Source: Alphaproteobacteria bacterium
Lineage (GTDB): Bacteria > Pseudomonadota > Alphaproteobacteria > UBA828
Length of the DNA stretch: 64,000 bases
Direction: 5' to 3'
Assembly (NCBI GenBank): GCA_022820945.1
Contig: JAJEEP010000093.1
Span: forward strand, 25,232 to 89,231
The notes below the pieces were generated by a model. That model was not told where the DNA came from. It made no database searches and saw nothing but the letters and a program-made list of their open reading frames with translations. Made by a program: the position numbers and the translations under genes. Shown one piece after another: positions 35,436-45,063 of the stretch; the first letter of the stretch is position 1, and each line of letters begins with the position of its first letter.

Positions 35436-37433
35436 TCACTCGTCTGCGGCGAACTCCATGATGACCTGGTCGGCGACGAGGCTATCGCCGACCTTGGTGT
35501 GAACGGCGACGACGCGCCCGTCGCGCTGGGCGCGGAGCACGTTCTCCATTTTCATCGCGTCCACGATGGCCAGCGGCTGCCCCGCCCGCACCGTGTCGCC
35601 TTCGGACGCGGGGAGAGCCACCACCAGCCCCGGCATCGGCGAGAGCAGGAAGCGCGAGAGATCGAGCGCCTCCTTCGCCGGCATCGTGGCGGCGAGTTCC
35701 GCAGCCCGCGGCGTTCGCACATGTGCTGTGACCTCGCAGCCCCGCCAGCGGAGCGTGAGCGCCGTGCCCCGGCGCTGAACCTGAATTGCGACCGGCGCAC
35801 CGTCCACGGTGCCGGTGAAGACGCTCTCGTGGGGCTGCCAGTCGCTCGCCACCGGTACCGTCCGCGCGCCATCGACGACTGCGATCCCGTCGACGTCTTC
35901 GTCGATCCGCACCTCGTGACGGCTCGTGCCGAGGTCAACCACCCACTCCCCGGTGTGCCGGACAGGCGGGAGGCCTTCGATCTGGCCCGAGATGCGCCCT
36001 GCGCGGGCCGCGAGGCGGGCGTGCACAACCGCCGCAACCGGGACGAGCACGGCGCGCGCCGCGCCCGTGAGCACCGCTGGGTCGAAGCGCTCGCCGAACT
36101 CCTCCTCGATGAAGGCGGTGGAAAGCCGCCCCTCGGCAAAGCGCAGGCGGCCGAGCACGGCGCTGAGGAAGCCAGCATTGTGGGCGACGCCGCGAATCTC
36201 GTAGCGGTCGAGCGCATCCTGCATGGCGGCGATCGCCGCGGGCCGGTCGGGGCCATGGGTGACGAGCTTCGCGATCATGGGATCGTAGAACATCGAAATC
36301 TCGGAACCCTCGTCCACACCGGCATCGACGCGGCAGGTCTCGCTCGCCGCGGGCTCGCGGTAGCGCGCAAGGCGCCCGATGGAGGGAACGAAGCCCCGCG
36401 CCGGATCCTCGGCGTAAATGCGGCATTCCATTGCCCAGCCGTTCCGCCCGATATCCTCCTGGCGGAATGACAGGGGCTCGCCGGCGGCGATCCTGATCTG
36501 CTGTTCCACCAGGTCGATACCGGTGACCAACTCGGTGATCGGATGCTCGACCTGGAGCCGGGTGTTCATCTCCAGGAAGTAGAAGTTCCGCTGCTGGTCG
36601 GCGACGAATTCCACCGTGCCAGCGGAGCGGTAGCCCACGGCGGCGGCGAGCGCACAGGCCTGGGCGCCCATCGCCGCCCGCGTCGCTTCGTCGAGCAGGG
36701 GGCTCGGCGCCTCCTCGATCACCTTCTGGTGGCGGCGCTGGATCGAGCACTCCCGCTCGCCGAGGTGGACGACCGTGCCCGCGTTATCGGCGAGCACCTG
36801 AATCTCGATATGGCGGGGGTCCTCGATGAAGCGCTCCACGAAGACCCGCCCGTCGCCGAAGGCCGACACCGCCTCGTTGACGGCGGACGACATGCCCTCG
36901 CGCAGGCCCCCCTCGTCCCAGACCAGCCGCATGCCCTTGCCGCCGCCACCGGCCGACGCCTTGATCATCACCGGATAGCCGATCTCGCGCGCCGCAGTGA
37001 TCGCCGCATCGGCATCGTCGACCGCATCCTCCGTGCCGGGAATGGTCGCGACACGGGCGTCGGCAGCGATCCTGCGGGCGGCGAGCTTGTCCCCCATCGC
37101 GGCGATTGCGTCCGCTGGCGGGCCGATGAAGGTGACGCCCGCCTCGGACAGCGCCTCGGCAAACGCCGCGCTCTCGGAGAGGAAGCCGTACCCCGGATGC
37201 ACCGCCTCGGCGCCGGTCTCGGTGATCGCGGCCAGGAGGGCATCGATGTTCAGATAGCTCTCGGCAGCGGCGGCGGGGCCGATGAGTACGGCCTCATCCG
37301 CCATGCGCGCATGCAGCGCTCCCTCGTCGGCCTCCGAATAGACCGCGACGGTGCCGATCCCCAACCCCTTCGCGGAGCGGATCACCCGGCAGGCGATCTC
37401 GCCGCGATTGGCTACGAGGATCTTGGAGAACAA
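35436..37433 (-). CDS. pccA: Propionyl-CoA carboxylase alpha subunit (biotin carboxylase/biotin carrier)
   Basis: The 665-residue protein has the biotin carboxylase domain (FSKILVANRGEIACRV, ATP-grasp GGGGKGMRLV, EMNTRLQVEHPITE), a middle BT-like domain, and the biotinyl domain with AMKM at the C-terminus, whose Lys carries biotin. The frame stays open upstream, but TTG 37433 is the family start and has an AGGGACGAGG element in front. pccB ends 16 bases upstream. The pair makes methylmalonyl-CoA from propionyl-CoA. Methylcrotonyl-CoA carboxylase is the main alternative; length and the QQIRIAAGE region favour PCC. Confidence 0.88.
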   Translation of the reverse strand: MFSKILVANRGEIACRVIRSAKGLGIGTVAVYSEADEGALHARMADEAVLIGPAAAAESYLNIDALLAAITETGAEAVHPGYGFLSESAAFAEALSEAGVTFIGPPADAIAAMGDKLAARRIAADARVATIPGTEDAVDDADAAITAAREIGYPVMIKASAGGGGKGMRLVWDEGGLREGMSSAVNEAVSAFGDGRVFVERFIEDPRHIEIQVLADNAGTVVHLGERECSIQRRHQKVIEEAPSPLLDEATRAAMGAQACALAAAVGYRSAGTVEFVADQQRNFYFLEMNTRLQVEHPITELVTGIDLVEQQIRIAAGEPLSFRQEDIGRNGWAMECRIYAEDPARGFVPSIGRLARYREPAASETCRVDAGVDEGSEISMFYDPMIAKLVTHGPDRPAAIAAMQDALDRYEIRGVAHNAGFLSAVLGRLRFAEGRLSTAFIEEEFGERFDPAVLTGAARAVLVPVAAVVHARLAARAGRISGQIEGLPPVRHTGEWVVDLGTSRHEVRIDEDVDGIAVVDGARTVPVASDWQPHESVFTGTVDGAPVAIQVQRRGTALTLRWRGCEVTAHVRTPRAAELAATMPAKEALDLSRFLLSPMPGLVVALPASEGDTVRAGQPLAIVDAMKMENVLRAQRDGRVVAVHTKVGDSLVADQVIMEFAADE

Positions 37434-37449
37434 CGCCGCGCCTCGTCCC

Positions 37450-38982
37450 TTAGAGCGGAATGTTCCCGTGCTTCTTCCACGGGTTCTCCAGCCGCTTGGT
37501 GCGCAGCGTCTCGAAGGCGCGCGCGACGCGGGCACGGGTCTCCTGCGGGCGAATCACGTCATCAATGAAGCCGCGGCTTGCGGCGACGAAGGGGTTGGCG
37601 AAGGTGCGGCGGTATTCCTCGGTCTTGGCGTCGACGGCGGCGGGGTCGTCCAGCGAGCCGCGGAAGATGATCTCCACCGCACCCTTTGGTCCCATGACTG
37701 CGATCTCGGCAGTGGGCCACGCATAGTTCAGGTCGCCACGCAGGTGCTTCGACGCCATCACGTCGTAGGCGCCGCCGTAGGCCTTGCGCGTGATGACCGT
37801 GACCTTGGGCACCGTCGCCTCGGCGTAGGCGTAGAGCAGCTTGGAGCCGTGAGTGATGATGCCACCGTACTCCTGGTCGGTGCCGGGCAGAAAGCCGGGC
37901 ACGTCGACGAACGTAAGCAGCGGAATGTTGAAACAATCGCAGAACCGGACGAAGCGCCCCGCCTTGCGCGAAGATGCGATGTCGAGGCAGCCGGCGAGCA
38001 CCGTCGGCTGATTGGCGACGATGCCGATGGTGCTTCCGCCGACGCGGCCGAAGCCGGTGATGATGTTCTGCGCATACGCCGGCTTCAGCTCGAAGAAATC
38101 GCCCTCGTCGACCACCTTCGCGATCAGCTCCTTCATGTCGTAGGGCTGGTTCGGATTGGCCGGGACCAGCCTGTCGAGCGAAGGTTCCACGCGGGTCGCG
38201 GGGTCCGTGGTCGGCCAATTGGGCGGCCGCTCGCGATTGTTGGCAGGCAGAAAGTCGATGAAGCGCCGGGTCTCGGCCAGCGCCTCGACATCGTTCTCGA
38301 AGGATTGGTCGGCGACGCCTGAGCGGCCGGTGTGAGTGCCCGCGCCGCCGAGTTCCTCATGGGTCACCACCTCGTGGGTGACTGTCTTCACCACGTCCGG
38401 CCCGGTCACGAACATGTAGGCGCTGTCCGCAACCATGAAGATCGCATCGGTCATGGCCGGAGAATAGACCGCGCCGCCGGCGCAGGGGCCCATGATGACC
38501 GAGACCTGCGGCACCACGCCCGACGCCAGGACGTTGCGCTGAAACACCTCGGCGTAGCCTGCGAGCGAGGCCACGCCTTCGTGAATGCGCGCGCCGCCTG
38601 AATCGTTGAGCCCCACCACCGGCGCGCCCACCCGCATGGCGTGGTCCATGATCTTGCAAATCTTCTCCGCGTGCGCCTCGCTCAGCGAGCCGCCGAAGAC
38701 GGTGAAGTCCTGGCTGAAAACGAAGAGCAGCCGCCCGTTGATGGTGCCGCGCCCCGTGACGACTCCATCGCCCGGCACGCGCTGCTCGGCCATCCCGAAG
38801 TCCGAAGAGCGATGCTCGACGAACATGTCGAATTCCTCGAACGAGCCGTCGTCGAGCAACAGTTCCAGGCGCTCGCGGGCGGTGAGCTTGCCCTTGGCAT
38901 GTTGTCGCTCGATCCGCGCCTCGCCACCGCCCAGCCGGGCGCGGGTGCGGCGCTCCTCAAGCGTGCGCAAGATGTCGTCCAT
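37450..38982 (-). CDS. pccB: Propionyl-CoA carboxylase beta subunit (carboxyltransferase)
   Basis: The 510-residue carboxyltransferase has the two crotonase-like halves with acyl-CoA and biotin sites: [30 protein letters not shown], then [29 protein letters not shown] and [15 protein letters not shown]. It transfers carboxyl from biotin on PccA to propionyl-CoA. It is the first gene of the pccB-pccA pair. Length near 510 is typical of PccB rather than the roughly 535 of MccB. Confidence 0.9.
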   Translation of the reverse strand: MDDILRTLEERRTRARLGGGEARIERQHAKGKLTARERLELLLDDGSFEEFDMFVEHRSSDFGMAEQRVPGDGVVTGRGTINGRLLFVFSQDFTVFGGSLSEAHAEKICKIMDHAMRVGAPVVGLNDSGGARIHEGVASLAGYAEVFQRNVLASGVVPQVSVIMGPCAGGAVYSPAMTDAIFMVADSAYMFVTGPDVVKTVTHEVVTHEELGGAGTHTGRSGVADQSFENDVEALAETRRFIDFLPANNRERPPNWPTTDPATRVEPSLDRLVPANPNQPYDMKELIAKVVDEGDFFELKPAYAQNIITGFGRVGGSTIGIVANQPTVLAGCLDIASSRKAGRFVRFCDCFNIPLLTFVDVPGFLPGTDQEYGGIITHGSKLLYAYAEATVPKVTVITRKAYGGAYDVMASKHLRGDLNYAWPTAEIAVMGPKGAVEIIFRGSLDDPAAVDAKTEEYRRTFANPFVAASRGFIDDVIRPQETRARVARAFETLRTKRLENPWKKHGNIPL

Positions 38983-39104
38983 CGCCTCCCTTCTCGGCGC
39001 CGCGCGGAATTATGCGTCCACCTCAGCCCTCGCGTCTTAGCACGAATCGATCCGGCCCGGCGACCGGCGGCGCTCCAGGCGCACCGGCTGTGCGGTCGAG
39101 CCCG

Positions 39105-40307
39105 TCAGTTGCGCACGATGTTGTGCGCTGGCCCGTAGGGGAATCCGGTGATGTCCTCAGCGCCGTCCTCGGTCACCACCAGGATGTCGTGCTCGCGGTA
39201 ACCGCCGGCGCCGGGCTCACCGTCGGGGATCATGATCATCGGCTCCATGGAGACCACCATGTTGGGCTGAAGCACGGTCGGCACGTCCTCGCGTAGCTCC
39301 AGCCCCGCCTCGCGGCCGTGGTAGTGGCAGAGCACGCCGAAGCTGTGGCCGTAGCCGAAGGTGCGGTTCCGGAGCAGGCCGTTACGCTCGTAGATCGTGT
39401 TGAGCTCGGCGGCGATGTCGCAACAGCGCGCTCCGGGCTTGATCAGCGCGATTCCCGCCTCGTGCACCTCGACGTTTATGTTCCAGAGCCGCAGGTGCTC
39501 GTCCGCGCACTCCTCGGCGAAGAGCGTCCGCTCCAGCGCCGTGTAATAGCCCGCCGGCATGGGGAAGCAATTAAGACTCAGGATGTCGCCGCGTTCGATA
39601 CGGCGTGAGGTCACGGGATTATGGGCTCCGTCGGTGTTGATCCCCGACTGGAACCAGGTCCAGGTGTCCATCAGCTCTACATGGGGCTGGTGCTGGCCGA
39701 TCTCGCGCACCATCGCCTGGGTCGCGTGGAGCGCTACCTCGTATTCGGGCACGCCAACGGCAATCGCCTCCACGCAGGCGGCGCCGCCGACGTCGGCGAT
39801 GCGCGCGCTCTCTCGAATCCAGGCGATCTCCTCGTCGGACTTGACCATGCGCATGCGCATGGTGGGCTTGCTCACGTCGACCAGATCGGCGGTGGGCAGC
39901 GCTCCCTGCAGCTTGCGCAGGTTCTCGGCGGTGATGTGATCGTACTCGACGCCGACACGCCCGCCGTCCTGGATCAGCTGCTTCACGGCCACGAAGTAGT
40001 TGTCCCGGTGCCAATCGGTGTAGACGAGGTTGTCGCCGAAGGTGCGCCGCCAGGGCTGGCCCGCATCGATGTTGGCCGAGATCGTGGTCTGGCCCTCCTG
40101 CGTGACCACCAGGCCGTAGTTGCGGCCGAAGGAGCAGTAGAGGAAGTCGCTGAAGTAGTTGATGTTGTGATAGGACGTGAACAGGCAGGCATCGATTTGC
40201 TTCTCGGCCATGTGGGCGCGCAAAGCCGCGAGCCGCCGGTTCATCTCGTTCGCGGAGAATGTCGGCTTGACCTTCTCGCCGTTCCGTATCGTCTTGAGCT
40301 GTTCCAT
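39105..40307 (-). CDS. Creatinase (creatine amidinohydrolase)
   Basis: Creatinase splits creatine into sarcosine and urea. The 400-residue protein has the pita-bread fold of M24 peptidases but with creatinase hallmarks nearly word for word: TSYHNINYFSDFLYCSFGR, ELMDTWTWFQSGINTDGAHN, PAGYYTALERTLF and FGYGHSFGVLCHYHGREAGL. His229, Glu259 and Glu355 correspond to the catalytic His232, Glu262 and Glu358 of the Pseudomonas putida enzyme by a constant offset of three. Metal-binding ligands of true aminopeptidases are absent. No creatininase or sarcosine oxidase gene lies nearby. It is 122 bases from pccB, same strand. Confidence 0.92.
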   Translation of the reverse strand: MEQLKTIRNGEKVKPTFSANEMNRRLAALRAHMAEKQIDACLFTSYHNINYFSDFLYCSFGRNYGLVVTQEGQTTISANIDAGQPWRRTFGDNLVYTDWHRDNYFVAVKQLIQDGGRVGVEYDHITAENLRKLQGALPTADLVDVSKPTMRMRMVKSDEEIAWIRESARIADVGGAACVEAIAVGVPEYEVALHATQAMVREIGQHQPHVELMDTWTWFQSGINTDGAHNPVTSRRIERGDILSLNCFPMPAGYYTALERTLFAEECADEHLRLWNINVEVHEAGIALIKPGARCCDIAAELNTIYERNGLLRNRTFGYGHSFGVLCHYHGREAGLELREDVPTVLQPNMVVSMEPMIMIPDGEPGAGGYREHDILVVTEDGAEDITGFPYGPAHNIVRN

Positions 40308-41303
40308 GGCCTTTACCCTGATCGTCGATGATGATCGTGCTGCGAGGTAGGCGTCACCGTCAATGCTGCGTCAAGTCGCCGCACATCTCAGCGCCCCAAT
40401 TGCCCCTTGGGTGGATAAAAGGTCCTCCGCATACCGGACGAGCGAAGGATTCAGGGGTGAGCGAAGGAATCAAGGCCATCTTGGAAAGGTGGGAGCCGGT
40501 CAGGCACGATTCCTGAGGCCGTATTATTTGTTTGGGTGTTCTGGGAATACAGTGACATTCTCCGGGTACGATAAGAAATACACGGCCCGAAATCCGCGGG
40601 TATCAATTGTTGATTTTTCAACGAGTTTCAACTTACCGCTATTCATTATTCGATTTGCAACGAGGAGCAGGCGCACGTCCTCTCCAATAGCCTCTTGATA
40701 TTTTGTGAGACGCGCCGATTTCATCGCCACCCTTTTCTGTATGATCGGCATGGGATTGACATTAACTGTTCCCACGCGGTCATCTACCCGGAACCACCAT
40801 GGTCTGAGTGCCTTGGTCACATAGGCTTTGAACTGGTCGTTTGGCTGGAACACGATTTGATCGCCCGGACACATTGACTCAAAATCATGCTGAAAGAGCT
40901 GGAGAAGTAGTTCTTCCATATTCTCATCGTTCACAGTCCCCAATATTCTGATAAACAGGGGAATGTCTTTCTCGGTCGCATACATCTCGCGATAGCAATC
41001 GATCTTCTTTTGGTGGATTGATTCCTTTGCCTTCTTGTCCGCACCCTTCTTCCCCTCGTGACCGATGAACAGTTCCGAAACCTCAAGACCGAACTGATGA
41101 TCTCCTTCGGTTACGACATAATCTGGACATTCTCTGTCCTCTCCAACGGTCCACAGAACATCGAGCATTTCAGCCGCCCGCTCAACGTAAAAGCGCTCTT
41201 CACTCTTATTCAATATACCCTCTTAAAATACTGGTGTGGCCGCCCGTCTCATCTCGGGATTCTGCGCAATTGGGTATGTATGTTGCAGCTAATTTGGTTC
41301 TCT
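40308..41303. other. Second low-GC island, between creatinase and VOC genes
   Basis: From about 40520 to 41300 the sequence is AT-rich compared with both sides, and it holds one gene. The part from 40308 to 40523 is ordinary in composition with no gene seen. As in the first island there is no integrase or terminal repeat visible. Boundaries are approximate. Confidence 0.65.
40524..41213 (-). CDS. Unknown protein with a possible PD-(D/E)XK nuclease-like core
   Basis: I do not recognise the gene. The 229-residue product starts at TTG 41213, with AAGAGGG in front. Near the N-terminus P30-D31 is followed by a turn and strand ending G-L-E44-V-S46-E-L. This spacing fits the D...ExK-like core of restriction-endonuclease-fold proteins, though Ser stands where Lys is usual. 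It is followed by a Lys-rich helix. The rest is mixed alpha/beta with no clear motif. A/T-ending codons and low G+C set it apart from its neighbours, suggesting recent gain. Nuclease activity is only a hypothesis. Confidence 0.65.
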   Translation of the reverse strand: MNKSEERFYVERAAEMLDVLWTVGEDRECPDYVVTEGDHQFGLEVSELFIGHEGKKGADKKAKESIHQKKIDCYREMYATEKDIPLFIRILGTVNDENMEELLLQLFQHDFESMCPGDQIVFQPNDQFKAYVTKALRPWWFRVDDRVGTVNVNPMPIIQKRVAMKSARLTKYQEAIGEDVRLLLVANRIMNSGKLKLVEKSTIDTRGFRAVYFLSYPENVTVFPEHPNK

Positions 41304-41843
41304 CTAATCCCGTGACGGATACCAGTAGAGCGGGTCCGGGCGCCGGTAGTCCTCGGGGCGGAAGATCAGCTCCAGAGTGGTCTTGAGCGCGTCCTCGGTC
41401 TGGAAGTAGCAGAAGCGCACGCCGCGCCAGCCGCCGCTCATGACCCGCTCGAAGCCGCGCGCCTCCATGTCGGCGATGCAGCCGTCCCAGTCGAGCCCCG
41501 TGTCCTGCAGCAGAAAGCCCACGTGCTGCAGCCCCTCGCCGTGCTCCTCCAGGAACTCGTGATAGATGCTGGGCCCCTCCAGCGGCTCGATCACCTCCCA
41601 GTTGAGATCGCCGGTCCAGGCCAGCGCGAGGCGCATGGAGAACTTGCCGGGCCCGCCGCGAAAGTAGCCATCGGTCAGCTCGGGCGGCGCATATTCCTGC
41701 ACCCACCAGGGGCCGATCCCCATGCGGTCGGCATAGTTGCGGATGCAGGCGTCGAGGTCGCGGGTGACGATGCAGATCTGCCGGGTCTGGCCGATGAGGC
41801 TGTTGGGCAGGTCGGTAAAGACGTGGTCGGGCGAGACGGCCAT
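41304..41843 (-). CDS. VOC (glyoxalase/dioxygenase) superfamily protein
   Basis: The 179-residue protein is a vicinal-oxygen-chelate fold protein resembling glyoxalases and methylmalonyl-CoA epimerase-like proteins. It has paired beta-alpha-beta units, IGQTRQICIVTRDLDACIR early and HGEGLQHVGFLLQ in the middle, and ends in TTLELIFRPED. His and Glu residues at these places are candidate metal ligands. ATG 41843, preceded by GAGGAA, is preferred to the longer open frame. The substrate is not evident; an epimerase role with PCC is possible but unproven. Confidence 0.8.
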   Translation of the reverse strand: MAVSPDHVFTDLPNSLIGQTRQICIVTRDLDACIRNYADRMGIGPWWVQEYAPPELTDGYFRGGPGKFSMRLALAWTGDLNWEVIEPLEGPSIYHEFLEEHGEGLQHVGFLLQDTGLDWDGCIADMEARGFERVMSGGWRGVRFCYFQTEDALKTTLELIFRPEDYRRPDPLYWYPSRD

Positions 41844-41878
41844 GGGTGTTCCTCGTATCGCGGTTGGGTGTGGGTGCC

Positions 41879-42009
41879 GACCGGCCGCTAGCGGCCGGTC
41901 GGAGCGCGCGACCGCGCGCCGCGCCGAAGGCGCGTAGCGTCGCGCGTCCACGCGCGCGGAGCGCACGATCGAGCGGAGCGAGCGCCCGGCGCTTGAGGGA
42001 ACATGATTA
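41879..42009 (+). repeat. Hairpin-rich intergenic repeat, copy A
   Basis: This stretch starts with a perfect 22-base palindrome (41879-41900, arms GACCGGCCGCT/AGCGGCCGGTC). It then has the conserved block AGCGCGCGACCGCGCGCCGC and AAGGCGCGTAG, a hairpin CGCGCGT-CC-ACGCGCG (41941-41956), and a tail GCGCCCGGC...TTGAGGGAACATGATTA. The same blocks occur in the same order and strand at 63223-63345 and 63391-63491. The end overlaps the TAA stop of the minus-strand coxL-like gene. Confidence 0.8.
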
Positions 42010-44337
42010 AACCGTCGCTAGCGCGCGCCAGACGCGCTCCGGGGTGAGCGGCATGTCGATATCGGTGACACCGCGCTCCTTGAGCGCATCGAGAACGGCA
42101 TTCACCACGGCCGCCGGCGCCGGGATCGCTCCGGCCTCGCCGCAGCCCTTGATGCCGAGCGGGTTCTGGCTGGTCGGCACGCCGTTGGAAGCCAGCGCGA
42201 AGGGCGGCATGTCGTCGGCGCGCGGCAGGCAATAGTCCATGAAGGAGCCGGAGAGCAGCTGCCCGGACTGCTCGTCGTAGACGCAGTTCTCGAACACCGC
42301 CTGGCCCAGCCCCTGGGCCACCCCGCCGTGCACCTGGCCGTCCACCAGCACGGGATTGACGATGCGGCCGAAATCGTTGGCCGCGGCATAGTTGACCAGA
42401 TCCATCGCCCCGGTCTCGGGATCGACCTCGACTTCGCAGATATGGCAGCCGTTGGGGAAGGTGCCCTCGAAGGTCTCCGTCCGGCCGTTCGCATCCAGCC
42501 CCGGCTCCACGCCTTCCGGCAGGTTGGCGGGGTCCTTGGCCTGCGCCGCCAGCGTCATGATGTCGATGGCGCGGTCGGTGCCGGCGATGGAGAAATCGCC
42601 GTCGGCGAAGCGGATGTCCGCCGGCGCGACTTCCAGCAGGTTGGCGGCGACCTGGGTGCCCTTGTCGATCACCTTGGCGGCGCCGTCCTCGATCGCGAGC
42701 GCTACCATGTAGGTGGAGCGCGAGCCGCCGCTGCCACCGCCGCCCGGCAGGTCGTCGCTGTCTCCTTCGACGAGCGTGACCGCCTCGAAGGGGATGCCCA
42801 GGCTCTCGCTCAGGAGCTGGGCGTAGGTGGTTTCGTGACCCTGGCCCGACGCACCCGTGCCGGCGCTGAGGCTGACCCCGCCGTCGTCGCGGAAACGGAT
42901 CGCGACGTGCTCCGACGGATCGCCGATGGTCGATTCGACGTAGACCGCCATGCCGATGCCGCGCAGCTTGCCCCGCGCCGCCGCTTCAGCGCGCCGCTCG
43001 GCGAAGCCCGACCAGCCGGCGAGCGTCAGGCTGTCGTCCAGGTTGCGGGCGTAGTCGCCCGAATCGTAGGTGACGTCGAGCGGCACCTGGTACGGCATCT
43101 CGGCCGCCGGAATCAGGTTGCGCCGGCGGATCTCGTCGGGCGCGAGGCCGAGGGTTGCCGCGGCCTTCTCCACCAGTCGCTCGACCACGTAATTCGATTC
43201 CGGGATGCCGGCGCCGCGATAGGCATCGGTGAAGACGGTGTTCGTGAGCACGCCTTCGACCTCGGCATGGATTGCGGGCGTGCGGTAGGCGTTCGCCAGC
43301 ATGCGCGTGTAGAGCAGTGTGGGCGAGATCGGGCCGAGATTGGAAACGTAGGCGCCGAGGTTGGCGAGGGTGCGCACCCGGAGCCCGAGGAACTGCCCGT
43401 CGGTATCGAGCGCCAGCGCCGCCCGGGTGATGTGGTCGCGCGCCTGGGTATCGCTCTGGAAGCCCTCGATGCGCCCGCAGAGCCAGCGCACCGGCCGCCC
43501 CAGCTTGCGCGCGGCCCAGGCCACCAGGACCTGCTCGGGATAGGAGAAGTACTTCATGCCGAAACCGCCGCCGAGATCGTGGGCGAGGATGCGCAGGCGG
43601 TCTTCCTCGATGCCGAGAATGCCGGCGATGATGGCGCGCGCGCCGTGGACGTGCTGGCTGTTGATGTGGAGGGTGTAGCGCTCGCTCGCCGGGTCGTAGA
43701 TGCCGAGCGCCCCGCGCGGCTCGATGGTGCTCACCACCACGCGGTTGTTGACCAGCTCGATCTCCACCGTGTGGGCCGCAGCCTCGAAGGCGGCTGCCGT
43801 GGCGTCTGCGTCGCCCTGCGCCCACACGAGGGAGAGGTTGCCCGGCGCCTCCGGCCAGATCTGCGGCGCGTCCGCCTCGCGCGCCTTCTCGGCGTCGACC
43901 ACCGCCGGCAGCGGTTCGTAGTCCACGCTCACCAGCTCCGCGGCATCCTGCGCGGCGGCGAGGGTCTCGGCCACGACCATGGCCACCGCCTCGCCGACGT
44001 GGCGCACGCGATCCGCCGGCAGCATCGGGTTGGGCGGGTAGCAGGCGGAGCTGCCGTCCGGGCGCGTGAGCGGCACGAAGGCGTCGGCGATGCAGGGCAA
44101 CGTGCCGAGACCGGCCGCCGCCACGTCCGCCCCGGTATAGACGGCAAGCACGCCATCGGCTGCCGCGGCCGCCGCGGTGTCGATCGCCGTGATGTCGGCA
44201 TGGGCCAGCGGCGAGCGCACGAAGCAGGCATGCACCTCGCCCTCGAGCGAAACGTCGTCCTGGAACCGCCCGCGGCCCCTGAGCAGAACGTCGTCTTCCT
44301 TGCGCGGTGCCGACTGGCCGACCCCGAACCGTGCCAT
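42007..44337 (-). CDS. Xanthine dehydrogenase-family molybdopterin-binding large subunit (CoxL form II-like)
   Basis: The 776-residue protein carries the molybdopterin cytosine dinucleotide site of the xanthine oxidase family. It shows [48 protein letters not shown] and the C-terminal [13 protein letters not shown] with the catalytic Glu. AYRGAG is the pattern of form II CoxL-like proteins; true CO dehydrogenase has AYRCSFR. No medium (FAD) or small (2Fe-2S) subunit gene is adjacent, which is odd because the family works as a trimer. The substrate is unknown. Its stop lies inside an intergenic repeat. Confidence 0.87.
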   Translation of the reverse strand: MARFGVGQSAPRKEDDVLLRGRGRFQDDVSLEGEVHACFVRSPLAHADITAIDTAAAAAADGVLAVYTGADVAAAGLGTLPCIADAFVPLTRPDGSSACYPPNPMLPADRVRHVGEAVAMVVAETLAAAQDAAELVSVDYEPLPAVVDAEKAREADAPQIWPEAPGNLSLVWAQGDADATAAAFEAAAHTVEIELVNNRVVVSTIEPRGALGIYDPASERYTLHINSQHVHGARAIIAGILGIEEDRLRILAHDLGGGFGMKYFSYPEQVLVAWAARKLGRPVRWLCGRIEGFQSDTQARDHITRAALALDTDGQFLGLRVRTLANLGAYVSNLGPISPTLLYTRMLANAYRTPAIHAEVEGVLTNTVFTDAYRGAGIPESNYVVERLVEKAAATLGLAPDEIRRRNLIPAAEMPYQVPLDVTYDSGDYARNLDDSLTLAGWSGFAERRAEAAARGKLRGIGMAVYVESTIGDPSEHVAIRFRDDGGVSLSAGTGASGQGHETTYAQLLSESLGIPFEAVTLVEGDSDDLPGGGGSGGSRSTYMVALAIEDGAAKVIDKGTQVAANLLEVAPADIRFADGDFSIAGTDRAIDIMTLAAQAKDPANLPEGVEPGLDANGRTETFEGTFPNGCHICEVEVDPETGAMDLVNYAAANDFGRIVNPVLVDGQVHGGVAQGLGQAVFENCVYDEQSGQLLSGSFMDYCLPRADDMPPFALASNGVPTSQNPLGIKGCGEAGAIPAPAAVVNAVLDALKERGVTDIDMPLTPERVWRALATV

Positions 44338-44528
44338 CGCTCCCTCCCACCGTCTCGTGCGGGCATGATAGGGAACAACGCGAAAGGCGTCATCCGGCGC
44401 AGTCGGTGAGGAGCCGCCGGCCAGTGGAGGCCCCTCGGCCTCTGCCCGAATCGGGCGCCTCCGTGCTACCTAGCCGGGAGAGTGGCGCGCCGGTGCGGGC
44501 GCCCGCGAGTGAGCGAGAGGAGGGAGCG

Positions 44529-44987
44529 ATGACGTTCGAGGAGAAGGTCGAGCGCCTCAGCGCGATCGAGGACATCAAGCAGCTCAAGGCGCGCTACTGC
44601 CAGCTCTGCGACGCCGGCTACGACCCCGACGGCATCGCGGCGATGTTCGTCGAGGACGGCGTGTGGGACGGCGGCGAGAATTTCGGCTGCCACGTGGGGC
44701 GCGCGGCGATTCACGGCTTCTTCTCGGGCATCTCGAACGACATCGTCTTCGCCGCCCACCTTGTGCTCAACCCGATCATCACGGTCGATGGCGACAGCGC
44801 CAACGGCAAGTGGTGGCTGATCATGCCGTGCACCACGGAGCTGGGCGGGGGGCCGAAGGAGGCGCGCTGGCTGCTCGCGGAATACGACGACGACTACGTC
44901 CGGGTCGACGGCACCTGGTACTACAAGCACCTGCGCATCGACCTGAAGTTCTTCACCCCGCACAAGGACGGCTGGGTCGAGACTTAG
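44529..44987 (+). CDS. SnoaL/NTF2-like protein
   Basis: The 152-residue protein has the NTF2-like cone fold seen in SnoaL-like polyketide cyclases, ring-hydroxylating dioxygenase small subunits and lumazine-like enzymes. It opens FEEKVERLSAIEDIKQLKARY, typical of the SnoaL-like group, with FVEDGVWDGG after it. A strong Shine-Dalgarno (GAGAGGAGGGAG) fixes ATG 44529. It is divergent from the CoxL-like gene, so a shared regulatory region at 44338-44528 is likely. Function is not assignable. Confidence 0.82.
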   Translation: MTFEEKVERLSAIEDIKQLKARYCQLCDAGYDPDGIAAMFVEDGVWDGGENFGCHVGRAAIHGFFSGISNDIVFAAHLVLNPIITVDGDSANGKWWLIMPCTTELGGGPKEARWLLAEYDDDYVRVDGTWYYKHLRIDLKFFTPHKDGWVET

Positions 44988-45063
44988 GCCGGCGCTCCCA
45001 CCGCAATTAGGGACGGCAGGATGAATTGCTATCCACCCGGCCTCGAAGTCGGGCGATATTCGC

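Noticed and set aside
40457..40516. Small plus-strand frame reading VSEGIKAILERWEP
   Set aside because: Too short, no Shine-Dalgarno, and at the border of the low-GC island; could not be supported.
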